A stretch of DNA of 64,000 bases from Chlorobiota bacterium (lineage in GTDB: Bacteria > Bacteroidota > Ignavibacteria > OLB7). The stretch is taken from assembly GCA_016710285.1 (NCBI GenBank), contig JADJXR010000001.1, forward strand, positions 2,108,001 to 2,172,000, in the 5' to 3' direction. Positions 8,719-17,396 of the stretch are shown here, in pieces. Both the position numbers and the translations under genes were made by a program. The notes below the pieces were generated by a model. It saw only the letters and a program-made list of their open reading frames with translations. It did no database searches and was not told where the DNA came from. The first letter of the stretch is position 1. Each line of letters begins with the position of its first letter.

Positions 8719-10101
8719 GTGTTTACCAGCATACATACCGTTCATTTCGTTGGCATCGGCGGCATTGGGATGTCGGGGATTGCCGAGATTCTGCTTGACC
8801 AAGGGTTCACCGTCACCGGAAGCGACCTGGCCCGCAGCGAAGCCACCGAACGGCTGGAATCGCAAGGGGCGCGGGTGATGATTGGCCACGATGCCCAGAA
8901 CGTGGTGGGTGCCGATGTCGTTGTCTATTCCAGCGCCGTCCGCCCCGATGAAAACCCGGAAACGGCCGAGGCGATCCGCCGCAAAATCCCCCTGATCCGC
9001 CGCGCCGAAATGCTGGCCGAAGTCACCCGCATGAAGTATGGCGTGGCGGTTGCCGGAACCCACGGCAAAACCACCACCACCTCCATGATCGGCCTTGTGC
9101 TGATGGAGGGTGGGATTGACCCCACGGTGATTGTTGGCGGAAAACTTAGCGGGCTTGGCGGAACAAACGCACGGCTTGGCCACGGCCAATGGACCGTGGT
9201 GGAAGCCGATGAGTTCGACCGCTCCTTCCTGACCCTTTCGCCAACAATCGCGGTAATCACAAACCTGGAACGCGAGCACCTTGACATCTACTCCGACCTG
9301 GATGACATCAAGCGGGCGTTCATCGAGTTTGCCAATAAGGTCCCGTTCTACGGCTTCACCGCGCTGTGCCTTGACGAGCCATCGCTGGTGGACATCCTTC
9401 CGCAGATGAAGCGGCGCGTGGTTAGCTACGGCTCCACCCCCCACTGCGATGTCCGCGCCGTTGACATCAGCTACCACGAGCGGACCAGCACCTTCGGCGT
9501 TATCCACAACGGCAACCGGTTGGGGGAATTGACGGTTGGCGTTCCCGGGGAGCACAACGTGAAAAACGCGCTGGCAGCCGTTACCGTTGGCCTAGAGATT
9601 GGCGTCCCGTTCCAGCATATCGCCGACGCGCTTGCACGGTTTGGCGGGGTTTATCGGCGGTTCGAGGTGAAGGGGGAAGCGGGCGGGGTGATGGTGGTGG
9701 ACGACTACGCCCACCATCCCACCGAGGTGAAAGCAACGCTGGGCGCAATCCGCCAGGGATGGAACCGCAGGATCGTGGCGATTTTCCAGCCACACACCTA
9801 CACCCGCACGCGAGATTTTTACGAGGAGTTCGGCAAGGCCTTGTTCAACTCCGAACTGGCCATTATCACCGATGTCTATCCGGCGCGCGAACGCCCAATC
9901 CAGGGGATCACCGGCGAGCTTATTGCCAACACTGCCGCCGGATTTGGCCACCGCAACGTGGCGTATGTGCCGGACCGCGGCAACGTTGCCGCTCACGTTC
10001 TGGGCCTTCTCCAACCTGGCGACATCGTGGTGACGATGGGTGCCGGCGACATCTGGAAGACGGCAGAGGAGTTGTTGGGAAAATTGAAAGAGAGCCAGTA
10101 G
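8719..10101 (+). CDS. murC: UDP-N-acetylmuramate--L-alanine ligase (MurC)
   Basis: First Mur ligase, adding L-Ala to UDP-MurNAc in the cytoplasm. The 460 residues contain the N-terminal nucleotide-sugar loop GIGGIGMSGIAE, the ATP loop GTHGKTTTT near residue 113, the EADEFDRSFL metal-site block and the C-terminal DDYAHHPTEV and FQPHTYTRT motifs typical of MurC. The start is GTG 8719, preceded by the recurring leader (TTGATAACAGATACTTCATA, within 8691-8718) and no Shine-Dalgarno. Confidence 0.96.
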   Translation: MFTSIHTVHFVGIGGIGMSGIAEILLDQGFTVTGSDLARSEATERLESQGARVMIGHDAQNVVGADVVVYSSAVRPDENPETAEAIRRKIPLIRRAEMLAEVTRMKYGVAVAGTHGKTTTTSMIGLVLMEGGIDPTVIVGGKLSGLGGTNARLGHGQWTVVEADEFDRSFLTLSPTIAVITNLEREHLDIYSDLDDIKRAFIEFANKVPFYGFTALCLDEPSLVDILPQMKRRVVSYGSTPHCDVRAVDISYHERTSTFGVIHNGNRLGELTVGVPGEHNVKNALAAVTVGLEIGVPFQHIADALARFGGVYRRFEVKGEAGGVMVVDDYAHHPTEVKATLGAIRQGWNRRIVAIFQPHTYTRTRDFYEEFGKALFNSELAIITDVYPARERPIQGITGELIANTAAGFGHRNVAYVPDRGNVAAHVLGLLQPGDIVVTMGAGDIWKTAEELLGKLKESQ

Positions 10102-10126
10102 CCCTTTTTACCAGCTTGACACTCCG

Positions 10127-11086
10127 ATGATCCCTCTTGATGATATCCGCAAAAGTTTTCGTGGCCGTATCGCCCTGAACGAACCGATGGAGCGGTACAC
10201 CACCTTCCGCATCGGTGGCGCTGCGGACATCTACTTGGAGCCGTTGGACAAAGAGGATGCGCTGGCTTTGATAACCTACTTGCGCGGCCAATCACTCCCC
10301 TACGTGCTGATGGGAAACGGCAGCAACATCCTTGTTTCCGACCACGGCGTGCGCGGGGCGGTGGTGAATCTGGAGGTCGGGTTCAGCTACGTGCGGAACC
10401 AGGACGACGACGGCACGGTGGTGGCCGGCGCGGGGATCAAGCTGGCAAAGTTCGTTGACTTCTGCATCAGCAACGGCTACGCCGGAACCGAGATGCTGGC
10501 CGGAATCCCGGGAACCCTGGGGGGCGCGGTGATTATGAACGCCGGGGCCTACGGCGGCGAAATCTCCGACCACATGATTGCGGTGGAGCTGATCCGGGGC
10601 AGCAAGCTGATGACCATCAGCAAGGACGATGCTGGTTTCGCCTACCGCACCAGCACGCTGCAAGGGGATGTGATCTTGGAAGCCAGCTTCCAATTCCCCA
10701 GCGGACAGAAGGAGAACATGAAAACCATCCGGCGGCAGACGCTGCTGAAGCGGAACAGCTCGCAGCCGGTTCAGTGGGGGAACGCCGGAAGCATCTTCAA
10801 AAATCCCAAAGGGGATTTTGCGGCCCGGTTGATCCAAGAGTGTGGGCTGAAAGGAACAATCATCGGCGGGGCGCAGATCAGCGATCTGCACGCCAATTTC
10901 ATCATCAATCGCGGCCAAGCCACCGCCGCCGATGTGATGGCCCTGATCCACGTGGCCCGCCAAGCGGTCTTTGAAAAATTTGCTATCGAACTGGAGTTGG
11001 AGGTGAAGCTGATTGGGGATTGGGAAGCGGGGATTGGGGGGCGGGGATCGGGGGGCGGGGATTGGGGGACGGGGATTGGGGGATAG
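10127..11086 (+). CDS. murB: UDP-N-acetylenolpyruvoylglucosamine reductase (MurB), with repeat-encoded C-terminus
   Basis: FAD/NADPH enzyme reducing UDP-GlcNAc-enolpyruvate to UDP-MurNAc. The 319 residues include the FAD-binding GNGSNILVSDHGVRG (from about 63), GIPGTLGGAVIMNAGAYGGE, and the catalytic serine in NAGSIFKNP (about 220). The type II (short) layout is shown by AGAYGGE and total length. After the conserved ELELEVKLIG the last 20 or so residues (Gly, Ile, Trp, Asp) come from four 14-bp G-rich repeats at 11027-11082 and are unlikely to be functional. The stop TAG lies one base beyond the last repeat. Confidence 0.94.
   Translation: MIPLDDIRKSFRGRIALNEPMERYTTFRIGGAADIYLEPLDKEDALALITYLRGQSLPYVLMGNGSNILVSDHGVRGAVVNLEVGFSYVRNQDDDGTVVAGAGIKLAKFVDFCISNGYAGTEMLAGIPGTLGGAVIMNAGAYGGEISDHMIAVELIRGSKLMTISKDDAGFAYRTSTLQGDVILEASFQFPSGQKENMKTIRRQTLLKRNSSQPVQWGNAGSIFKNPKGDFAARLIQECGLKGTIIGGAQISDLHANFIINRGQATAADVMALIHVARQAVFEKFAIELELEVKLIGDWEAGIGGRGSGGGDWGTGIGG
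11027..11082 (+). repeat. Four 14-bp G-rich tandem units ending murB
   Basis: Four head-to-tail copies of GCGGGGATTGGGGG occur at 11027, 11041, 11055 and 11069, with C for T in copy 2 and A for G in copy 4. A related degenerate stretch lies just upstream (11011-11026). A 14-bp unit is not a multiple of three, so each copy is read in a different phase and any change in copy number would move the murB stop codon. The G-runs could form a quadruplex. Confidence 0.9.
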
Positions 11087-11193
11087 AGAGAGAAGAGGGA
11101 AGAGAGAGGAGAGAAGTTTTGCAGGCGGAGTACTCTGCGGCAGCGATCAACGGTTAGCAACTGACGTTTTTTTTTGACAGCCAATCCAGCAAC

Positions 11194-11985
11194 GTGAAAG
11201 CCCGACGCAAACAGATCGCCAAGAAGAAGCCCCGCAGCCGCGACGACTCGCGGCGGTTTGCCACGGCAGTGTCGGTGGGGTTGCTGATTGCGGGGGGGGT
11301 GGCCGGGCTGGTGGCCGTGGCCAACAAGTGGATGAAACGCGAACCGCTGGAGCAGATTCGGATTGTTGGAAGGCACGTGTTGGACTCGGCCGAGGTGGTT
11401 CAGAAAGCTGCAATCCCCGACAGCCTTCCTCTTGGCAAACTGAACTTGAAGGAGATCGAGACGCGGCTGATTGGCCACCCTTTCATTACCGATGCTTCGG
11501 TTTATCGGGAAGAACAGGGGACGCTGGTTCTGCAAATCCAGGAGTGCGCGCCGGTTGCGGTGGCGTTTGTTGGCGGCGCACCGGTTTATCTGGATTCCGC
11601 CGGGATCACGCTCCCGTTCCGATTCAGCAGCGCGGCCTTCGACGTCCCGCTCCTTGGCGGAATCAGCAACGGGCGGAAGGTGGATAGCCTGCAAGGGGTG
11701 GAGGCCATCGGGGTGGTGAAGGCGATTCGGGAGTTCGACCCAGCACTCTACCAGCAGATTTCCGAGATACGGCGCGAGCCAACGGGCCAGTACACGCTTC
11801 TGTTTGCCGATGGCGGCATCCCGATTCGGGCCGGGGTCGCCGCAGAAATCCCGAGGCATCTGAAGAAGTTGGACCTGTTCTGGCGGACGGTGCTGCTTAC
11901 CGAGGGGGCGGCCAGCATTCAATCCATAGACCTTCGGTGGCAGGGGCAAGTGGTGGTGAAAAAACGCACCGGGGAAAACGCCTAA
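11194..11985 (+). CDS. ftsQ: Cell division protein FtsQ (POTRA domain)
   Basis: Bitopic inner-membrane divisome protein linking early and late components. The 263 residues show a basic cytoplasmic N-terminus (KARRKQIAKKKPRSR), one transmembrane helix around 25-45, a POTRA-like domain starting at LEQIRIVGRHVLDSAEVV and a beta domain containing PVYLDSAGITLPF, all in FtsQ order. The start is GTG 11194 in a T-rich, Shine-Dalgarno-poor context. Position between murB and ftsA supports the call; FtsQ sequence conservation is always low. Confidence 0.9.
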   Translation: MKARRKQIAKKKPRSRDDSRRFATAVSVGLLIAGGVAGLVAVANKWMKREPLEQIRIVGRHVLDSAEVVQKAAIPDSLPLGKLNLKEIETRLIGHPFITDASVYREEQGTLVLQIQECAPVAVAFVGGAPVYLDSAGITLPFRFSSAAFDVPLLGGISNGRKVDSLQGVEAIGVVKAIREFDPALYQQISEIRREPTGQYTLLFADGGIPIRAGVAAEIPRHLKKLDLFWRTVLLTEGAASIQSIDLRWQGQVVVKKRTGENA

Positions 11986-12068
11986 AACAATCCCGGCAAG
12001 CATTCAAACAAAGCAACACGACTTCGATAAAAAGAAGTAGAGATAGATAGAGCGAGACAACCGACCCA

Positions 12069-13403
12069 ATGTCCAGAATACAGCATATCAACGGAACAAC
12101 GATGAACGGTTCAGGGACCAATGCATCAGGGCGCGACCCGCGCGAAATCGTTGTGGGGCTTGACTTCGGCACCAGCAAGGTGTGCGCGATTGTGGCCGAA
12201 CGAAACGATGATTACCCGGGCGGAATCCACGTCCTCGGGATTGGCCACACTCCATCGGAGGGGCTGAACCGCGGCGTTGTGGTCAACATCGAAAAAACGG
12301 TCCGCTCGGTGGAACGTGCTGTCGAGCTTGCCCAATCGCAGTCCGGCGTGAAGATCACCTCCGTCTCGGTTGGCATTGCTGGGGACCATATCCAATCATT
12401 CCCCAGCCGTGGCGTGGTGACAATCTCCAACCCCGACCGCGTGGTGACGCAGCAGGACATGGAGCGATTGATGGAGGACGCAAAGCGGGTGAACATCCCC
12501 GCCGACCGCCGCATCCTTCATGTGATCCCGCAGGAGTACATCGTGGACGGGCAAGATGGCATCTACGATCCGGTGGGGATGTCGGGGTTGCGGGTGGAGG
12601 TGAACGTCCACATCATCACCGGCTTGGTGACCGCCGCGCAAAACATCTACCGCTGTGTGGAGCGTGCCGGGCTGGCCGTGAACGACATCGTTCTTGAGCC
12701 GCTTGCCAGCAGCTACGCCGTGTTGGACGACGACGAAAAAGAGGTGGGCGTTGCGCTGGTTGACATCGGTGGCGGGACCACCGACATCGCGGTGTTCGAG
12801 GATAAAACCATCCGCCACACAGCGGTGATTGGAATGGCAGGGCGGATGCTGACCGACGACATCCGCAAAGTGCTGGGAATCATTGGCGACCAGGCCGAGC
12901 GGGTCAAGCGGGAGTACGGCTACGCGATGGAGGAGATGGTGCTGAACGATGAGGTGTTTATGATTCCGGGAATCGGCGGGCGGAAGCCGATGGAGATCAG
13001 CAAACGGACCCTTGCCCAAATCATCCAGCCACGGATGGAGGAAATCCTTGAGTTCGTGATGCTGGAGCTGAAAAAATCGGGCTATCTGCGGCGGCTTTCC
13101 GCCGGGGTGGTCCTGACCGGTGGCGGCGCGCTGCTTCGCGGCATGGCCGACCTTGCCCAGCAAGTCCTGGGGCTTCCGGTCAAGGTCGGGATTCCGGCGG
13201 GGCTGGGGGGGTCCGCACTTGCGCCCGAGGTGGAAAGCCCAATCTACTCCACCGCCGTGGGGCTGGTGCTTCATGCTTTCGAGAATCAACAACATCAACC
13301 AATCATCATCGAGGAGCCACCCAGCGAGCATCAGGAGGAGGAGGAAGAGCCACGCGGCATCTCCATCTTCTCCAGAATGAAGCGATTCTTAGACGAATTT
13401 TAA
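12069..13403 (+). CDS. ftsA: Cell division protein FtsA
   Basis: Actin-like ATPase that anchors FtsZ filaments to the inner membrane. The 444 residues contain the actin-family phosphate 1 loop VGLDFGTSKVCAIV (about 27-40), the 1C subdomain, phosphate 2 DIGGGTTDIAVF (about 233-245) and LTGGGALLRGM. The C-terminal end FSRMKRFLDEF is an amphipathic membrane-targeting helix after an acidic linker. ATG 12069 follows ACAACCGACCCA; ATG 12102 is an alternative that would trim eleven residues. ftsZ lies 115 bases downstream. Confidence 0.96.
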   Translation: MSRIQHINGTTMNGSGTNASGRDPREIVVGLDFGTSKVCAIVAERNDDYPGGIHVLGIGHTPSEGLNRGVVVNIEKTVRSVERAVELAQSQSGVKITSVSVGIAGDHIQSFPSRGVVTISNPDRVVTQQDMERLMEDAKRVNIPADRRILHVIPQEYIVDGQDGIYDPVGMSGLRVEVNVHIITGLVTAAQNIYRCVERAGLAVNDIVLEPLASSYAVLDDDEKEVGVALVDIGGGTTDIAVFEDKTIRHTAVIGMAGRMLTDDIRKVLGIIGDQAERVKREYGYAMEEMVLNDEVFMIPGIGGRKPMEISKRTLAQIIQPRMEEILEFVMLELKKSGYLRRLSAGVVLTGGGALLRGMADLAQQVLGLPVKVGIPAGLGGSALAPEVESPIYSTAVGLVLHAFENQQHQPIIIEEPPSEHQEEEEEPRGISIFSRMKRFLDEF

Positions 13404-13505
13404 GACAACAAGCATCCCCGCCGAACAGGAACCAATCCATCCGGTTCGGCCCCGGGGAGAACCAATCCAAGATAGACATTCACAGTACCTACTTTCTCAA
13501 CTACC

Positions 13506-13513
13506 AAGGGGGA
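13506..13513 (+). promoter_or_regulatory. Strong Shine-Dalgarno of ftsZ
   Basis: AAGGGGGA ends five bases before ATG 13519. It is one of only two clear Shine-Dalgarno sequences I see in the window, consistent with a need for high FtsZ synthesis. Confidence 0.75.
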
Positions 13514-13518
13514 CCGCT

Positions 13519-14874
13519 ATGATCGAACTCGATCGTACCACCGAAGAACACTACGGCGCAAAACTCAGAATCATCGGCGTTGGTGGCGGCGGAGGAAATG
13601 CCGTCAACAGCATGATTGACCGTGGGCTTGCCGGCTGCGAGTTTATGGTTGTCAACACCGATGTGCAGGCGTTGCAGAACAGCCTGTCGCCCATTCGCGT
13701 CCAGGTTGGGCGCCAACTTACACGCGGGTTGGGGGCGGGGGCAACCCCAACCGTGGGACGCGATGCCGTCCTGGAAAACCGCGATGAAATCCACCAAGCA
13801 TTGCATGGGGCCGACATGGTGTTTGTCACCTGCGGCATGGGCGGGGGGACCGGAACCGGCGGCGCGCCAGTGGTGGCGGAAATCGCCAAAGCTGCCGGCG
13901 CGTTGGTGGTGGGCGTTGTCACACGCCCATTCGACTGGGAGGGGAAAAGGCGGAAGGACCAGGCCGAGCTTGGAATCAAGGAACTGAAGCAGCACGTTGA
14001 CACGCTGATTGTGGTTCCAAACCAAAAACTTCTTTCCATCATTGACAAGCGCGTTGGATTCCGCGACGCGTTCCGCTTGGTGGATGATGTTCTGTACAAC
14101 GCCACGCGCGGCATTGCCGAGATCATCACCGGCCACGGCGTGGTGAACGTTGACTTTGCCGACGTGCGCACCGTGATGAAGGACATGGGGGAAGCATTGA
14201 TGGGAACCGGAATCGCCAACGGCGAATACCGCGCAACCGAGGCCGCCCAGAACGCCATCTCGTCGCCACTGCTGGAAGGCATTTCAATCTCCGGCGCCGA
14301 AGGGGTGCTGATTAACATCGCCGCCAGCAGCAACATGACCATGATGGAAGTTGACGAAGCCGTCAAAGTGGTGTACGATGCCGTTGGTTCCGATGCCAAC
14401 ATCATCTTCGGTGTGGTGCTGAACGATGACCTGGCCGACCAAATGATGGTGACGGTGATTGCCACCGGGTTCAACAAAGCCAAGGAGAACAAGGTCCAGC
14501 AGCCCGCCGAAGCCAGCTGGCAGAACAACGGATTCCGCCCGCAACAAGTGGCCCAGCAACAGGCGGCCCAGCCAATGGTCCACCAGACGCAGCAGCCGAT
14601 TCAACAGCCCCCCCAGCCCAGCATCCGCACGGCGTACCCGTTCCCACACGAAGGAAGCCGCGTGCCGATTGGGCAAGAGGAGCTTGAGCAATACAACGAG
14701 CCGGCAGTGATGCGCCGGGGATCGGTTGGCATCCACCGTGGTGGGTTCGACATCCGCCGCCAGGATGCCGAGGCAAACGCAAACCCAGAGCAACAAGAAC
14801 AGCAGGAGCAGCAGCACGAACGCCGCCGCCAAGCTGTTGAAAAACCAGCGTTCCTACGGAGGATCATGGATTAA
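13519..14874 (+). CDS. ftsZ: Cell division protein FtsZ
   Basis: Tubulin-like GTPase forming the Z ring. The 451 residues begin with the nucleotide fold (IGVGGGGGNAVNSMI), carry the tubulin signature GGGTGTGG near 109-116 and the T7 loop region (NVDFADVRTVM). A Gln/Pro-rich variable linker (about residues 325-435) follows. The C-terminal peptide KPAFLRRIMD is the conserved site that binds FtsA. Start ATG 13519 has a clear Shine-Dalgarno. It is the last dcw gene, followed by a hairpin. Confidence 0.98.
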   Translation: MIELDRTTEEHYGAKLRIIGVGGGGGNAVNSMIDRGLAGCEFMVVNTDVQALQNSLSPIRVQVGRQLTRGLGAGATPTVGRDAVLENRDEIHQALHGADMVFVTCGMGGGTGTGGAPVVAEIAKAAGALVVGVVTRPFDWEGKRRKDQAELGIKELKQHVDTLIVVPNQKLLSIIDKRVGFRDAFRLVDDVLYNATRGIAEIITGHGVVNVDFADVRTVMKDMGEALMGTGIANGEYRATEAAQNAISSPLLEGISISGAEGVLINIAASSNMTMMEVDEAVKVVYDAVGSDANIIFGVVLNDDLADQMMVTVIATGFNKAKENKVQQPAEASWQNNGFRPQQVAQQQAAQPMVHQTQQPIQQPPQPSIRTAYPFPHEGSRVPIGQEELEQYNEPAVMRRGSVGIHRGGFDIRRQDAEANANPEQQEQQEQQHERRRQAVEKPAFLRRIMD

Positions 14875-14902
14875 GCGCGACTGATACATTGTTGGTTGAG
14901 GA

Positions 14903-14947
14903 CAACGCCCGTTGCCGCCCGGTTCCCGCCGGACGCAACGGGCGTTG
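14903..14947 (+). terminator. Hairpin after ftsZ
   Basis: CAACGCCCGTTGC (14903-14915) pairs perfectly with GCAACGGGCGTTG (14935-14947) around a 19-base GC-rich loop. There is no T-tract, so it may be a factor-dependent terminator or 3'-end stabiliser closing the dcw transcript. Confidence 0.65.
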
Positions 14948-15152
14948 ATATCAGGGCCATCGCCAACAATTCACTGGTAGAACCTCCACCGCTTCCCTTG
15001 CCCCTTTTCCCTGCTCCGTCCGCCACGTAGCATCTTTTACCATTATTCGGCACCGATTATTCATCGGCGTGTGCCAATTTGGTTTCCGGCCTGCGCTGCC
15101 CCTTGCTCAATTGCTTCGGCAACTCCATTTTACCGGCCAATACTTCCGATTG

Positions 15153-16643
15153 ATGCTGATGAGACTTTCCACAACCCGTTCGGCGGCCCTGCCGATGCTG
15201 TTCCTTCTTGGCTCCCTGTGGCTAACGTCATGTGGCGGTGACGACGGTCCCACCGCCCCGCCGCCAGTGGTGATCCCTGGTGCTTCCGAGCCGATCATCT
15301 ACTCAAAACATATCCAACCGATTTGGGAAAACAGTTGCGCCGGAAGCGGATGCCACATGAACGGCGACCGCGGCGGCGGGCTTGCTCTGGAGACGTGGGA
15401 CGACTTGGTTGCTGGGGCTAAGTTTGGCGGCGTGGTGGTCCCGTTCTCTCCGCGAAAAAGCTACCTGCTTCACAACATCAACACCGACACCGCGTTGGCC
15501 CCGGTGGCAATCACCCGAATGCCCCTAAGCCGCGACCCAATCCCAATGGAGCAAGTGTTGGTGGTGAAACGTTGGATTGAAGAAGGCGCGAAAAACGATC
15601 AAGGGGAAATCCCCTACGGCGGGCCCAACCGCAAACGGATGTTCATTGGCGCACAAAGCGAGGACAAGGTGACGGTGGTGGATCTGGAGAAAATGACGGT
15701 GGCACGCTACATCAGCGTTGGCACCTTGCCCGACGCAACCACCCCCCCGGAAAGCCCCCACAACGTCCTCCTCTCGCCCGATGGCCGCTCCCTGTTTGTG
15801 AACCTGATTGTTCGCGGACGCATCGAGAAATATGATGCCAGCACCTTCGAGAAATTGGGGGAGACCGGTGTGGGGAACCAGCCCGCGCAGATCATCACCA
15901 CTCGCGACGGCACAACGCTCTACGTCTCCAACTTCAGCTACACCGGTGCCCCTACCTACATTGTTCGTGTGGATGCGGCAACGATGCGCGTCACCGACAC
16001 CATCTACGATGTTGGATATGCCCCCCACAGCCTTGTTCTTAGCAGTGATGAACGATTCCTTTACTCCATTAACCCTGGCGGGGAAGATGTCACCGAGGTG
16101 GATTTATCAACAAAGGGGGTGGTGCGGCGGTTCCCCATTTCGCCGGGGCTTCCGGTGAATCCAATTGGTGGGGTGAAGTACGAGCCGTACCACGGCGTTC
16201 TGTCGGCTGATGGAAAGAACCTGCTGGTGACCTGCCGCCAAAGCAGCGAGGTGCGGATTATTGACCTTGCCACCGGAACCGTTACCGACAGCATCCCCGT
16301 TGGCCGGTCCCCGCTGATCTGCGGCCTGGCCCCGAATGGGCGCGATTTGTGGGTGCCAAATTCTGGCGCAAGCAGTGTCTCCATTATTGACCTTGCCTCG
16401 CGCACGGTAATCGCCACCGTCCCGGGCTTGCTCACCCAGCCCCACGCCGTGGCCTTCAGTGCCGACGGCAAGAAGGCGTTTGTAAGTTGCGAGAACCGGA
16501 GCGGAGGATCATCCTCCCACCATCCGGTTGCGGGCGAGGAGAAAGCGCCGGGGATTCTGTACGTGATAGATACCTCAACGCTCAACATCCTGAAGCAGTT
16601 CGACATCGGCTCGTTCGCCACGGGGATTGCCGTGCAGCAATAA
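15153..16643 (+). CDS. Lipoprotein with cytochrome c-like domain and YncE-type beta-propeller
   Basis: Predicted surface or periplasmic lipoprotein of about 496 residues. ATG 15153 (or 15159) gives a signal peptide ending in the lipobox LTSC (Cys 27); the open frame further upstream lacks a signal. Residues about 50-140 resemble planctomycete-type cytochrome c domains, with a haem-like motif CAGSGCH (Cys62, Cys67, His68), that is CX4CH rather than CXXCH, and a possible distal Met in TRMPLSRDP. Residues about 150-490 are YncE/SMP-30-like propeller blades (SPDGRSLFV, SADGKNLLV, SADGKKAFV). Function is unknown; electron transfer or quinohaem-like sensing are possibilities. It is not obviously linked to ftsZ or ruvA. 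Confidence 0.75.
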   Translation: MLMRLSTTRSAALPMLFLLGSLWLTSCGGDDGPTAPPPVVIPGASEPIIYSKHIQPIWENSCAGSGCHMNGDRGGGLALETWDDLVAGAKFGGVVVPFSPRKSYLLHNINTDTALAPVAITRMPLSRDPIPMEQVLVVKRWIEEGAKNDQGEIPYGGPNRKRMFIGAQSEDKVTVVDLEKMTVARYISVGTLPDATTPPESPHNVLLSPDGRSLFVNLIVRGRIEKYDASTFEKLGETGVGNQPAQIITTRDGTTLYVSNFSYTGAPTYIVRVDAATMRVTDTIYDVGYAPHSLVLSSDERFLYSINPGGEDVTEVDLSTKGVVRRFPISPGLPVNPIGGVKYEPYHGVLSADGKNLLVTCRQSSEVRIIDLATGTVTDSIPVGRSPLICGLAPNGRDLWVPNSGASSVSIIDLASRTVIATVPGLLTQPHAVAFSADGKKAFVSCENRSGGSSSHHPVAGEEKAPGILYVIDTSTLNILKQFDIGSFATGIAVQQ

Positions 16644-16689
16644 CGCTTGCCTGCGGCATTATCGTCACGACTTTTTTTACGTTGCTTCC

Positions 16690-17304
16690 ATGATTGAATA
16701 TCTGAGCGGAACGCTGTTGGAAAAAACGCCGACCAAAGCGGTAATCGTTGCTGGCGGCGTTGGCTATGGCGCGTTGATCTCGCTGGTCACGTTCGAGCGG
16801 CTTCCCGCCGTTGGCCAGAACGCATCGCTGTATACCTACCTTGCCGTCCGCGAGGACGCGCTGACGTTGTACGGATTTGGCGAAACGCTGGAGCGGGAGA
16901 TGTTCCTGCTGCTGACGGGGGTGAACGGCATCGGGCCAAAGATCGCCATTGGGATTTTAAGCAGTGCCGGAACCGACACCCTGCGCCAGAACATCGCCCG
17001 CGGCAACGCTGCGGCATTAACGGCCCTGCCCGGGATCGGCAAAAAAACGGCGGAACGGATAGCCTTGGAGCTTCGCGAAAAAGTCAACACGTTGGGGGGA
17101 GTGGACGATGGCGCAGCGTTTGGCGCAGGCGCGGGAAGCGTGCCGGAAATCCGTGCCGAGGCGTTGGCGGCGTTGGTTGCGCTGGGGTATGGCCGTCCGG
17201 TGGCCGAGCGCGCAATCCGCAACGCCTTGAAGGAAGGTCCGCAAGCCGAAGCCAATGTTGAGACGCTGCTGAAAACCGCGCTGAAGCAGATTGCGGGGGG
17301 ATAA
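16690..17304 (+). CDS. ruvA: Holliday junction branch migration protein RuvA
   Basis: Tetrameric DNA-junction-binding subunit of the RuvAB branch migration motor. The 204 residues have an N-terminal OB fold (MIEYLSGTLLEK), two helix-hairpin-helix motifs (GVNGIGPKIAIGIL and ALPGIGKKTAERIALEL), and a C-terminal three-helix domain (EALAALVALGYG) that contacts RuvB. ATG 16690 matches the family's invariant short N-terminus; the frame is open further upstream but that part is not RuvA-like. ruvB and ruvC are not in the window. Confidence 0.96.
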   Translation: MIEYLSGTLLEKTPTKAVIVAGGVGYGALISLVTFERLPAVGQNASLYTYLAVREDALTLYGFGETLEREMFLLLTGVNGIGPKIAIGILSSAGTDTLRQNIARGNAAALTALPGIGKKTAERIALELREKVNTLGGVDDGAAFGAGAGSVPEIRAEALAALVALGYGRPVAERAIRNALKEGPQAEANVETLLKTALKQIAGG

Positions 17305-17396
17305 GCCGCCGGAAGCAACGAACCACCGGAACCACACGGTGCTCCCCTCTGCGGGATGTGGGCGGCCCGCCTGTACGCCATGAACTTTCTTCCATC

